Assembly (NCBI RefSeq): GCF_001590985.1
Contig: NZ_BCTX01000008.1
Location: forward strand, 38,250-102,249
Length of the DNA: 64,000 nt
Direction of reading: 5' to 3'
From: Novosphingobium naphthalenivorans NBRC 102051
Lineage (GTDB): Bacteria > Pseudomonadota > Alphaproteobacteria > Sphingomonadales > Sphingomonadaceae
Positions 36,126-44,877 of the stretch are shown here, one piece after another. The stretch's first letter is position 1. Every line of letters starts with the position of its first letter. The translations under genes were made by a program, and so were the position numbers. The notes beneath the pieces were generated by a model. That model ran no database searches. It was not told where the DNA came from and saw only the letters and a list, made by a program, of their open reading frames with translations.

Positions 36126-37300
36126 GCTTCCAGTATTCCTTCGACTACCCTTGCGGGCGTAACGCGGATCAGCGCTCCGGGCCGCGTGCCTTCGGGCAGG
36201 CGCACCGGGGCGAACGTCTCCGCATGGCCGGTCCCGCCTTTTTCGGCAAGCACCCATAGCGGCTTGTTCCGCTGTGCGGCAAGCCAGCGCTCCCGCACGC
36301 TGGCCAGCTTTTCCCGCAGCTGGGCCGCTCGGGCCTTTACCGCGGCCGGATCGGTCTGCGGCATCCGCGCGGCGGGCGTGCCGGGGCGGGCGGAGAAGGG
36401 GAAGACGTGGCCGTGGACGATTTGCAGTTCGCCGATGATCGAGAGGTTTGCCGCGTGGGCCGCTTCGTCCTCGGTGGGAAAGCCTGCGATCAGATCGGCA
36501 CCGATGGCCACGTCCGGGCGGCGGGCGCGCAGCCCCTCGACCAGCGAGACCGCATCGGCGCGGCTGTGGCGGCGCTTCATGCGCTTGAGGATCAGGTCAT
36601 GCCCGTGCTGCAGCGAGAGATGGACATGCGGCATCATGCGCGCCTCTCCGGCCAGCAGTTCGAACAGTGTCTCGTCCACTTCCGCCCCGTCGATCGAGGA
36701 GAGGCGCAGGCGGGGCAGGGCGGGAAAGCGCGCCAGGATCGCCTCGCACAGCGAGCCGAGACGCGGGCCGCCGGGTAAGTCGGCACCCCACGAAGTGAGA
36801 TCGACGCCGGTCAGCACGATCTCGTTCACGCCCGTATCGAGATGCACGGCCGCGTCCTGCAAGACATCCGGCAGGCTGCGCGAACGGCTGGGGCCGCGCC
36901 CCTGCGGGATCACGCAGAAAGTGCAGGCATGGTCGCAGCCGTTCTGCACTTGCACGAAGCCGCGCGTATAGGCCCGCCGTTCGCGCGGCGCCCGGACAGC
37001 GGGCACGTTCCAGGAACGCGGGTCGAGCTTGGCCGTGTTGGGCACCAGGCCGTCGACTTCGGGCATGGCGCCGAGCATGGCGCGCTCGACTTCGGCTGCA
37101 CAGCCGGTGACGATCAGGCGGGCCTCGGGCCGGGCCTTGCGGGCGCGGCGGATGGTCTGGCGGGTCTGGCGCACGGCTTCGCTGGTGACGGCGCAGGAAT
37201 TGACGATGACGAGATCGTCCGCCTCACCCAGCAGGGCGCGCAGATCCTCGCTTTCGGACAGATTGAGGCGGCAGCCCAGCGAATGAACTTCGACGGTCAA
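36122..37300 (-). CDS. mtaB: tRNA (N6-threonylcarbamoyladenosine(37)-C2)-methylthiotransferase MtaB
   Basis: This 392-aa radical-SAM methylthiotransferase has the N-terminal MTTase domain with three cluster cysteines (C10, C36, C67) and the radical-SAM motif C122-C126-C129 in GCDHACTFCVIP. A TRAM-like C-terminal domain follows. It converts t6A37 to ms2t6A in ANN-decoding tRNAs. MtaB rather than MiaB is favoured by MTVEVHSLGCRLN at the N terminus. Confidence 0.92.
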   Translation of the reverse strand: MTVEVHSLGCRLNLSESEDLRALLGEADDLVIVNSCAVTSEAVRQTRQTIRRARKARPEARLIVTGCAAEVERAMLGAMPEVDGLVPNTAKLDPRSWNVPAVRAPRERRAYTRGFVQVQNGCDHACTFCVIPQGRGPSRSRSLPDVLQDAAVHLDTGVNEIVLTGVDLTSWGADLPGGPRLGSLCEAILARFPALPRLRLSSIDGAEVDETLFELLAGEARMMPHVHLSLQHGHDLILKRMKRRHSRADAVSLVEGLRARRPDVAIGADLIAGFPTEDEAAHAANLSIIGELQIVHGHVFPFSARPGTPAARMPQTDPAAVKARAAQLREKLASVRERWLAAQRNKPLWVLAEKGGTGHAETFAPVRLPEGTRPGALIRVTPARVVEGILEA

Positions 37301-38139
37301 TCAGGGCTCCCGGCAGGGATGCCGTAGTCGGCAGGATCGAAGCTGCCGCGAAAGCTTTCGGTGGCCGGGCCGGTCATGACGATCTCGCCATCCTCGCGCC
37401 ACGCGATGGCAAGATCGCCGCCGGGAAGTGAAACCGTCACCTCGCGGTCCACCAGCCCGCGCTTCATCGCGCCGACAGCCGTGGCGCAGGCGCCGGTGCC
37501 GCAGGCGCGGGTGAGGCCGGCGCCGCGTTCCCATACCCGAAGCGTGATGGCATCGCGCGCCGTGATCGCGGCGACGTTCACATTGACGCGTTCGGGAAAG
37601 ACCGGATCGGTCTCGATCAGCGGGCCAAGACGGGCCATGTCGATCGCATAGGGATCGGCTACGAAGAAGATCGCATGGGGATTGCCGACATTGACCGCGA
37701 TCGGGTTCGTCAGATCCTCCCAAGCCAGCGGCATGGTGTGCGTGTCCATGGCATAGGCCAGCGGTATCGCGTCCCAGTCGAACCGGGGCTGGCCCATCTC
37801 CACGGATATGCCGGTATTGGTCGGGGTGGCGCAAAGCAGCCCGCCCAGCGTTTCGATTCGCGCAGGCGCACCGTGGAGCAGCCCGACGGCGCGGGTGGCA
37901 TTGCCGCAGGCTTCCACTTCGCTGCCGTCTGCATTGAAGATGCGCATACGGAAATCGCCCTTCTCGGACGGTTCCAGCAGGATCAGCTGATCGCAGCCGA
38001 TGCCGGTATGACGGTCGGCGAGGGCGGCAGCAAAGGCGGCATCCATGGCAGGCAGGGCTTGCGCCAGAGCCGGATTGCGCGCGTCGAGCACGACGAAGTC
38101 GTTGCCCAGCCCATGCATCTTGGTGAAGTCGATCCGCAT
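37297..38139 (-). CDS. dapF: diaminopimelate epimerase
   Basis: This 280-aa enzyme interconverts LL- and meso-diaminopimelate for lysine and peptidoglycan. Both catalytic cysteines are visible, in EACGNATR (Cys78) and TRACGTGACAT. MHGLGNDFVVLD is the conserved N terminus. It is the first gene of the overlapping dapF-mtaB-ftsY-yciB set. Confidence 0.96.
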   Translation of the reverse strand: MRIDFTKMHGLGNDFVVLDARNPALAQALPAMDAAFAAALADRHTGIGCDQLILLEPSEKGDFRMRIFNADGSEVEACGNATRAVGLLHGAPARIETLGGLLCATPTNTGISVEMGQPRFDWDAIPLAYAMDTHTMPLAWEDLTNPIAVNVGNPHAIFFVADPYAIDMARLGPLIETDPVFPERVNVNVAAITARDAITLRVWERGAGLTRACGTGACATAVGAMKRGLVDREVTVSLPGGDLAIAWREDGEIVMTGPATESFRGSFDPADYGIPAGSPD

Positions 38140-38191
38140 GGCCCGCGATCTAGGTGTTCGCGGGCGTCAGGTCCAGAGGGATGGGGCCGCT

Positions 38192-39910
38192 TCAGGCGCC
38201 GTGGGCGCGTTTTCCGGGCATTTCGGCCGGTTCGACTGTGCTTGCGGACATGGCCGCGTCTGCGGCGGCGCGAAAAAGGAGGGGTTCTGCGCCTGTGACC
38301 GAAACGGCCATACCGGCGCGCTGCGGATCGTTCAACCACTCGGCCAGTTCGCCCGCCGGGCGGGGGCGGCCGTAGAAATAGCCCTGACCCTTGATCTGGC
38401 CATACTGCAGCAGGTGGTTGAGAACTTCCCCGGTCTCGATTCCCTCGACCGTGACGGGCAGGTGCAGGCCCTTGCCCAGCATGGCGATGGCATGGACGAT
38501 CGCGGCATTGTCCTTGTTTTCGATCAGGCTGGTCACGAAGCTGCGGTCGATCTTGATCCGGTCGAACGGCAGGCTGCGCAGCTGGGCCAGCGAGCTGTAG
38601 CCCGTGCCGAAATCGTCGAGGCTGATCTTGATGCCCTGGTTCTTGAGGCTGGTGATCAGCGAGCGGGCCTGGGCGATGTTCTGGTGCAGGCAGCTTTCGG
38701 TGATTTCGATTTCGAGGCGATGCGGCGGGAAGTTGGCATCGACGAGAAGGCGCAGGAGCTTCTGGGCGAACCACGGATCGCGAAGCTGCAGCGGCGAGAC
38801 ATTGACGGCCAGCGTCAGGCGCGCATTCCAGGTCTTGGCATCTATCAGCGCCTGGCGGATCACGCTTTCTGACAAGTCGCTGATGGCGCCGATTTCTTCG
38901 GCAATCGGAATGAAGACTTCGGGCGAGACGATCCCGAACTGCGGGGAATCCCAACGCGCCAGCATTTCGAAGCCGGTGAGTTCGCCGGTCTGGAGGTCGA
39001 CCTGCTGCTCGTAGAAGGGGACGAATTCGCCTTTCGCGATGCCCTGCCGGATGCCCTGTTCGAGCTCGGTGCGGAAGCGCATCTCGTCCGCCATCATGCC
39101 TTCGAACCAGAAGTAGCCGTTCCGGCCCTGACGCTTGGCGTGGTACATGGCGATGTCCGCCATTTCGAGCATGGCATGGGCATCGGGGCGTTCACCGTCG
39201 ACGCCGGGAGCGTCGGACCGCGCGAGCCCCATCGAGGCGGTGATCTCGATGCTGATGGCATTGATCTGGGCACTTTGCCCGATCGTTTCGATCAGCCCGG
39301 ATGCGATCTGCTCGATCGTGTCGTCGCGGTTTCTGTCAAAGGCGAAGGCGGCGGCAAATTCGTCGCCGCCGATGCGGCCCAGAAGCGACTGCTTCGGCAG
39401 GGCCGAGGCAATCCGGCGGGCGCATTCGCGCAGCAGCAGGTCGCCGGCATTGTGCCCGTTGAAATCGTTGACTTGTTTGAAGTTGTCCAGATCGACCATC
39501 ACCAGGACGACGAGTTGTCCTTGATTGTCCGCCTTTTCGATCAGGCGGTCGACGCACTGGTTGAAGCTGCGGCGGTTGAGAAAACCGGTGAGGGGATCGG
39601 TCTCGGCCATATGCCGGGCCTGCTTTTCCGCGGCCTTGCGCAGCTGGATCTCTTCGCAAAGCTGGCGGTAGCGGCTCCAGCCGAAGATGATGATGGCGAT
39701 ATTGAGCAGAAACGCGTTGAGGATGAGGTTGTCGGGGCCGACACCCTGGTTGAGCAGCGAATTGACCACGAGTGGGCCGACCTGGCTGCCGGTGGCGACG
39801 AACATCAGGATCGCGGCAGTGACAATGCCCAGCGCGACGACATCAAACTGCCGTGCGTTTTCGCATTCTTCGTCAGCGGCCGCGACATTCCCGGCGAATG
39901 ATGCCTTCAC
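38192..39910 (-). CDS. bifunctional-type GGDEF/EAL c-di-GMP protein, membrane bound
   Basis: This protein of about 572 aa has two N-terminal membrane helices (about 25-45 and 58-78), a linker helix, a GGDEF domain with intact RIGGDEF (181-185), and an EAL domain with EML in place of EAL (314-316), NVSPLQL, and intact LDDFGTGYSS. Key acidic residues for both activities look present. It may make and degrade c-di-GMP, or the GGDEF half may regulate the EAL half. The GTG at 39910 is preferred to that at 39934 because GGGAG lies 7 nt before it. Confidence 0.9.
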   Translation of the reverse strand: MKASFAGNVAAADEECENARQFDVVALGIVTAAILMFVATGSQVGPLVVNSLLNQGVGPDNLILNAFLLNIAIIIFGWSRYRQLCEEIQLRKAAEKQARHMAETDPLTGFLNRRSFNQCVDRLIEKADNQGQLVVLVMVDLDNFKQVNDFNGHNAGDLLLRECARRIASALPKQSLLGRIGGDEFAAAFAFDRNRDDTIEQIASGLIETIGQSAQINAISIEITASMGLARSDAPGVDGERPDAHAMLEMADIAMYHAKRQGRNGYFWFEGMMADEMRFRTELEQGIRQGIAKGEFVPFYEQQVDLQTGELTGFEMLARWDSPQFGIVSPEVFIPIAEEIGAISDLSESVIRQALIDAKTWNARLTLAVNVSPLQLRDPWFAQKLLRLLVDANFPPHRLEIEITESCLHQNIAQARSLITSLKNQGIKISLDDFGTGYSSLAQLRSLPFDRIKIDRSFVTSLIENKDNAAIVHAIAMLGKGLHLPVTVEGIETGEVLNHLLQYGQIKGQGYFYGRPRPAGELAEWLNDPQRAGMAVSVTGAEPLLFRAAADAAMSASTVEPAEMPGKRAHGA

Positions 39911-40080
39911 CCGCAAACTCCCTAGGTCTTGCACTAGGGGGCTATGCTAGAACGGTTACTCTGAAATTTCCGTTAAGTAGAGCACCCTAGGCGGAGGGTG
40001 TCCGGTGTTTGCCATACCGGACACCCTCGCGCGTGGGTTACGCATGGGGTCTGCGCAGGGAACCGGCGTGTGGGATCGTG

Positions 40081-41016
40081 TCAGGCTTTCAGGCCGATTT
40101 CCCGCAGCCGCTCCTGCAGATAATCGTCGGCCGTGATCGAGACGGGGTAGCGGTCGGGATTGTCCGCGCTGATGCATTCGGGCAGCGTCACGAACCGGAA
40201 GTCGCTGCGCAGATGCAGGAAAAACGGCATCGAATAGCGGCTATGCGCCGCGCGGTCGCCCGCAGGGTTGCGCACCCGGTGAGTGGTCGAAGGCAGCACA
40301 TGGTTGGTCAGGCGCTGCAGCATGTCGCCGATGTTGATGACCATGGCGCCTTCGGGCGGGGCAATCGAAAGCCATTTGCCGTCCTTGCCGAGCAGTTCGA
40401 GGCCCGCTTCCTCGGCACCGAGCAGCAGGGTGATGAGATTGATATCCTCATGCGCGCCGGCGCGGATCGCACCGCCGGCCCCTTCGCCGACGGGCGGGTA
40501 GTGCAGCAGGCGCATGACCGAGTTGCCGTCCTCGATGGCGGGATCGAACCAGTGGGAATCCAGGCCGAGGTCGATCGCGATGGCTGAAAGTATCTTCGCT
40601 CCGGCCTTGTCGAACTGGGCGTAGAGTTCGCTGAAGGTTTCATGAAAGCCCTCGACTTCCTCCGGCCATACATTCGGAGCCATTGTCGCGGCGAGCGGGG
40701 AGCCTTCCGGCAAGTCGCGGCCGACGTGCCAGAACTCCTTGAGATCCTTCTCGGTCGCGCCCTTGGCTACTTCGGTGCGGAACGGGGTATAGCCGCGCGC
40801 GCCGCCCTGGCCGGGGATGAAGTATTTCATCTTGGTTTCGACCGGCAGCGCGAAGAATTGCTTGGTCAGCGTCCAGGCGCGGTCGATCAGGTCCTGATCG
40901 ATGCCGTGATCGCGAATCATCGCGAAACCGAAGGTGCGGAAGCTGCTGCCGATCAGGGCAGGCAGTCTTTCCTTGTCGGCATCAAGGCTCAGGACGGGAA
41001 TTTCAGCAAGGTCCAT
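40081..41016 (-). CDS. 2-oxoglutarate-Fe(II) oxygenase, isopenicillin-N-synthase-like
   Basis: This 311-aa protein has the DIOX_N region (IPVLSLD...FGFAMIRDHGI) followed by the oxygenase core with iron ligands HED (GAHEDINLITLL) and the distal His in STTHRVRNP, and the 2-oxoglutarate-binding RYSMPFF (RxS). Such enzymes oxidise small molecules; the substrate is not predictable here. It stands alone, divergent from the EVE gene 63 bp away. Confidence 0.9.
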   Translation of the reverse strand: MDLAEIPVLSLDADKERLPALIGSSFRTFGFAMIRDHGIDQDLIDRAWTLTKQFFALPVETKMKYFIPGQGGARGYTPFRTEVAKGATEKDLKEFWHVGRDLPEGSPLAATMAPNVWPEEVEGFHETFSELYAQFDKAGAKILSAIAIDLGLDSHWFDPAIEDGNSVMRLLHYPPVGEGAGGAIRAGAHEDINLITLLLGAEEAGLELLGKDGKWLSIAPPEGAMVINIGDMLQRLTNHVLPSTTHRVRNPAGDRAAHSRYSMPFFLHLRSDFRFVTLPECISADNPDRYPVSITADDYLQERLREIGLKA

Positions 41017-41079
41017 GGGTAGTGTAATCCGTGGTGAATCGGTATGCGGCCACCGATAGTCCAAATGGAAAGGCAATGC

Positions 41080-41493
41080 ATGTCGAAGCAGTATTGGCTG
41101 ATGAAATCGGAACCGGACGCCTATAGCTGGGACGACCTCGTGGCCGAGGGCGAAGGCACCTGGGACGGCGTGCGCAACCATCGCGCCGCCAAGAACCTGC
41201 GCACGATGCAAGTGGGTGACGAGGCGTTCTTCTACCATTCGAACATCGGCAAGGAGATCGTCGGCATCGTCACGATCAGCCAGGCCGGCCTGACCGATCC
41301 GACCGATCCCGAAGGCAAGTGGGCGGCGGTCAAGGTGAAGCCCGTGCGCAAGCTGGCAAACCCGGTCACGCTCAAGCAGATCAAGGCAGACCCGGAACTG
41401 CCCGATATCGAGCTGGTCAAACTGTCTCGTCTCTCCGTTGCCGTCATCACGCCCGAGGAGTGGGCGCACATCCTTTCCGTATCGGAAGGGTAA
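41080..41493 (+). CDS. EVE-domain protein
   Basis: This 137-aa protein is a single EVE domain: YWLMKSEPDAYSWDDL, WDGVRNHRAAKNLR and VGDEAFFYHSN. The PUA-like EVE fold reads modified bases, and relatives occur both as housekeeping genes and in modification-dependent restriction. Here it is a stand-alone housekeeping-type copy. The ATG at 41080 fits the conserved start. Confidence 0.92.
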   Translation: MSKQYWLMKSEPDAYSWDDLVAEGEGTWDGVRNHRAAKNLRTMQVGDEAFFYHSNIGKEIVGIVTISQAGLTDPTDPEGKWAAVKVKPVRKLANPVTLKQIKADPELPDIELVKLSRLSVAVITPEEWAHILSVSEG

Positions 41494-41668
41494 TCCGTTT
41501 AACCGGTGCGCCAACCGACGCCGGTTGAAGGCAGGGCGCAGGGGCAATCAAAGGCACTATCGAGCAGGGTCTGGGGACGCATGAAGTTGCACGTCATCGT
41601 GTGGCGCTCGTCCCGTTTTGGGAAGCTGCTCACGAGCGGCTTTACGCAATTGTAAACAAAACCTTAAG

Positions 41669-41905
41669 ATGCGCGTCATGAGGAAAATGACACGCCGCGC
41701 GCTCGTTCTTACGCAGGAGTCGGCTGGACATCCGTTCCGCCGCTCGCTGCCCCCGCATGTCTTCACCGAGCCCTTGGGCGTGGATGTGGAGGCCGAGGAA
41801 AATGCACAGGCGGCGGAGCGCTGGCGGATGAGCGGCGGCGACTGGCGCAGCTTCCTGTCGGCCTATTGCGCCAGCTTCGTGGCCGTGATGATCTTTATCG
41901 CCTGA
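41669..41905 (+). CDS. small membrane protein, function unknown
   Basis: This protein of about 78 aa has a basic start, a conserved-looking HPFRRSLPPHVFTEPLGVDVEAEE block and a C-terminal membrane helix (FLSAYCASFVAVMIFIA) that runs to the stop. ATGs at 41669, 41678 and 41687 are in frame and none has a strong binding site. Codon use is coding-like. No function recognised. Confidence 0.6.
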   Translation: MRVMRKMTRRALVLTQESAGHPFRRSLPPHVFTEPLGVDVEAEENAQAAERWRMSGGDWRSFLSAYCASFVAVMIFIA

Positions 41906-41912
41906 GGCGATT

Positions 41913-43226
41913 TCAGGCGGCGGCGGCCGAACGCTCGGCGCGAAACAGCATGTAACCGAGCCACGCCGATGCCAGGCAGCTGGCGGCCACGACCAGCAAT
42001 TGCTGAACCACCGGCACCCCCAGCAGAGACATCATCTCGGTCACCACCGCGCCCAGCACCATGGCTCCCGAATTGACGATGTTGTTCGCCGCGACCGTGC
42101 GTGCGGTCTGCGACTTGTCGACGAAGGTCGTGAGGAAGGCGTAGAGCGGCACGACGAACATGCCGCCGCACACGGCAATGCCGAGCAGAGTCAGCAGCAG
42201 CGGAATCGCCAGCGGCTGCATGACGAAAACCGCCACGTCCATCAGTTCTTCCGGTCCGTCATGCGGCGGCCAGAGCGCGCAGACGCGCTGGAAGGCGATC
42301 AGGAACAGCCCCATGCCGATCACCGAGACCGGCGACCAGCGGGCCGAAACCTTGCCCTTGAGCATTGCGTTGATGACCATCGCGCCGATCGCGACGCCGA
42401 CGGAGAAGATCACCAGAAACAGGCTGGCGACCTGTTTGCTGGCCATCAGGATGTTCTTCGCCAGCGGCGGGAACTGGACGAACAGCACGGTCCCGATCGC
42501 CCAGAAGAAGCTGATCGCGCAGATCGCCAGATAGACCCGCCGGTCGCGCATGGTCGTGCGCACCAGGGTGATGGAGGAGCGCACAATGTGAAAATCGAGC
42601 GGTTCGGGCTTGCATAGCGGAGGGGCAGGCGGAACCTTGCTGCCGGCAAAAAAACCGAGGCCCGCAACCACGACCACGGCGATCGCGGCGGCTTCCACGC
42701 TGATCCAGCCGGCCACGATCGTGCCCGCCAGCACGGCGAGGTAGGTGCCTGCCTCGACCAGTCCGGTGCCGCTGAGAACCTCATCCTTTTTCAGATGCTG
42801 GGGCAGGATCGCGTATTTGATTGGACCGAAGAACGTGGAATGGATGCCCATTGCGAACAGCGCCACCAGCATCAGCGGAATGGCGAGAGTGTGCAGCGCG
42901 ATCCCCTGCCAGGCGAGCACGAGGCCCGAGCCGCCCACCAGCATGATGCCGATTTCGCAAGCCTTGATGATCCGGATCAGCCGCGCCTTGTCCCGCATGT
43001 CCGCAAGCTGTCCGGACAGGGCCGAAAGCAGGAAGAACGGAACGATGAAGATGGCCGAAGCCAGTCCGCTGAAGCGGGCTTCCTGGGCTTCGGAGTGATA
43101 GACTTCGTACACGACGAAGAGGATCATGGCGTTCTTGAACAGATTGTCGTTGAACGCGCCGAGCAGCTGGGTGACGAACAGAGGTAGGAATCGTCGCGCC
43201 CGGATGAGTTGGGTCGTCGTGGTCAT
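41913..43226 (-). CDS. MFS transporter, LplT-like (lysophospholipid flippase family)
   Basis: This 437-aa protein has about 12 membrane helices. FVTQLLGAFNDNLFKNAMILFV at the start and GIHSTFFGPIKYAILPQHL are the LplT signatures. In many alphaproteobacteria this module is fused to an acyltransferase and an acyl-ACP synthetase; here it is stand-alone. It probably moves lysophospholipid inward for re-acylation. The ATG at 43226 matches the family start. Confidence 0.83.
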   Translation of the reverse strand: MTTTTQLIRARRFLPLFVTQLLGAFNDNLFKNAMILFVVYEVYHSEAQEARFSGLASAIFIVPFFLLSALSGQLADMRDKARLIRIIKACEIGIMLVGGSGLVLAWQGIALHTLAIPLMLVALFAMGIHSTFFGPIKYAILPQHLKKDEVLSGTGLVEAGTYLAVLAGTIVAGWISVEAAAIAVVVVAGLGFFAGSKVPPAPPLCKPEPLDFHIVRSSITLVRTTMRDRRVYLAICAISFFWAIGTVLFVQFPPLAKNILMASKQVASLFLVIFSVGVAIGAMVINAMLKGKVSARWSPVSVIGMGLFLIAFQRVCALWPPHDGPEELMDVAVFVMQPLAIPLLLTLLGIAVCGGMFVVPLYAFLTTFVDKSQTARTVAANNIVNSGAMVLGAVVTEMMSLLGVPVVQQLLVVAASCLASAWLGYMLFRAERSAAAA

Positions 43227-43347
43227 GTCGGATCGTGTTACCGGCCTGCCTTTTTTGTTGGGCGGACGTTTAATGCGGTGGGCTGGAGGCACAACCCCCG
43301 ATCGGCACTTTATTCTGTCATGGCTTCGGGGCTATGGGCAGGGGGAC

Positions 43348-43941
43348 ATGCTGACCTTGCCGAATATCCTCACTCTTTCGCGAATCATCACTGTGCCGCT
43401 GCTGGCCTTCCTGTTGTGGTGGCCGAAGTGGGAATTCGGTTATGGCCTGGCCTTCGGGCTCTACTGCCTGATGGGGATTACCGACTATTTCGACGGCTAT
43501 CTCGCCCGGTCGAGCGGGACCGTCTCCAAGCTCGGCATTTTCCTCGATCCGATTGCGGACAAGATCATGGTGGCGGCGGTGATCCTGGTGCTGACGGCCC
43601 AGGGCATCCTGACCGGCCCTTATGTCGGCGACATGCACGTGATCGCGGGGCTGGTGATCCTGATCCGCGAGATCGCCGTCTCGGGCCTGCGCGAGTTTCT
43701 GGGGGGGCTGCAGGTCTCGGTTCCGGTCAGCAAGCTGGCCAAGTGGAAGACGACGTTCCAGCTCATCTGCCTTGGCGCCCTGATCCTGGGCGGGGCGATG
43801 CCGTGGTGGAATGTCACGCTGGCGGGCTTCGAGATGAACGTGCCGCATACGGTGGGCCTGACCACGCTGTGGGCGGCGGCGGTGCTGACGGTCGTGACCG
43901 GCTGGGACTACTTGCGGGTCGGCCTCAAGCACATGGATTGA
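43348..43941 (+). CDS. pgsA: CDP-diacylglycerol-glycerol-3-phosphate 3-phosphatidyltransferase
   Basis: This 197-aa membrane enzyme makes phosphatidylglycerol phosphate from CDP-DAG. The CDP-alcohol motif is DYFDGYLARSSGTVSKLG..LDPIADK (about 45-72). Four to five membrane helices. The ATG at 43348 follows GCAGGGGGAC and matches the typical start MLTLPNILTLSR. Confidence 0.95.
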   Translation: MLTLPNILTLSRIITVPLLAFLLWWPKWEFGYGLAFGLYCLMGITDYFDGYLARSSGTVSKLGIFLDPIADKIMVAAVILVLTAQGILTGPYVGDMHVIAGLVILIREIAVSGLREFLGGLQVSVPVSKLAKWKTTFQLICLGALILGGAMPWWNVTLAGFEMNVPHTVGLTTLWAAAVLTVVTGWDYLRVGLKHMD

Positions 43942-43980
43942 CCGGCCGTTCTGGCCGAACGGCGCCGGTAAACGGGTTCG

Positions 43981-44877
43981 CTATCCCGCCCGCAGCTCAT
44001 CCGCCAGCATCCGGAATTCGTCCGAACGCGGCGAGTTCTTGCGCCAGACCAGTGCGATCTCGCGATTGGCATTCGGCGAAATCAGCGGCCGCGCCACCAC
44101 GTTGGTGCCGTTGAGGATGCCCGCGTCCAGCGCCATTTCCGGCAGCATCGTCAGGCCCAGCCCGTTGTCCACCATCTGCACCAGCGTGTGCAGGCTGGTG
44201 CCGATCATCGTCGCGCTGGCCCGCAGCTCGGGGCGGTTGCAGGCGGCGAGGGCGTGGTCCTTGAGGCAGTGCCCGTCTTCCAGCAGCAGCAGCCGGTTCT
44301 CGTCGATGATCTCGGGCAGGACTTCCTCGGGCGGATTGCGCGGGTCGTCGTGCGGGAAAGCGACGAAGAAGGCGTCGAGCTCGATCGTCTCCTTCTCCAC
44401 TTCGCCAGTGGCGTAGGGCAGGGCCAGCAGCACGCAGTCGGCCCGGCCGTGATGGAGCGATTCGATCGCCTGCTGGCTCGGTTCCTCGCGTAGGAACAGC
44501 TTCAGGTTCGGCCGCTCGCGGCGCAGACGCGGGAGCATTCGCGGCAGCAGGAACGGCGCGATCGTGGGGATCACGCTCATGCGCACTTCGCCCGAGAGCG
44601 GCTTGCCGCTGGACTGGACGAGTTCGGACAGTTCCTCGGTCTCGCGCAGGATGCGGTGCGCCTTGGCGACGACGGCATTGCCCAGCGGGGTGAAGCGCAC
44701 GGCGCGCTTGGTGCGCTCGACCAACGTCACGCCCAGCAGCGTTTCCAGATCGCGCAGGCCTGCTGAAAGTGTCGATTGCGAAACGAAGCAGGCATCGGCG
44801 GCACGGCCGAAATGCTCATGCTCATGCAGGGCCACCAGATATTGCAGCTGCTTGAGCGTGGGCTGGTAAACCGTCAT
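43981..44877 (-). CDS. oxyR: hydrogen-peroxide-responsive regulator OxyR (LysR family)
   Basis: This 298-aa protein has an N-terminal helix-turn-helix (AADACFVSQSTLSAGLRDLE). The regulatory domain contains LLEDGHCLKDHALAAC, where Cys204 and Cys213 match the nine-residue spacing of the peroxide-sensing pair C199/C208 of E. coli OxyR. Oxidation would form the disulphide that activates peroxide-defence genes. It lies in the same operon as rnd, with a 4-bp overlap. Confidence 0.93.
   Translation of the reverse strand: MTVYQPTLKQLQYLVALHEHEHFGRAADACFVSQSTLSAGLRDLETLLGVTLVERTKRAVRFTPLGNAVVAKAHRILRETEELSELVQSSGKPLSGEVRMSVIPTIAPFLLPRMLPRLRRERPNLKLFLREEPSQQAIESLHHGRADCVLLALPYATGEVEKETIELDAFFVAFPHDDPRNPPEEVLPEIIDENRLLLLEDGHCLKDHALAACNRPELRASATMIGTSLHTLVQMVDNGLGLTMLPEMALDAGILNGTNVVARPLISPNANREIALVWRKNSPRSDEFRMLADELRAG

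Noticed and set aside
41080..41493. EVE protein as part of a defence system
   Set aside because: Stand-alone housekeeping-type copy with no nuclease or helicase partner nearby.
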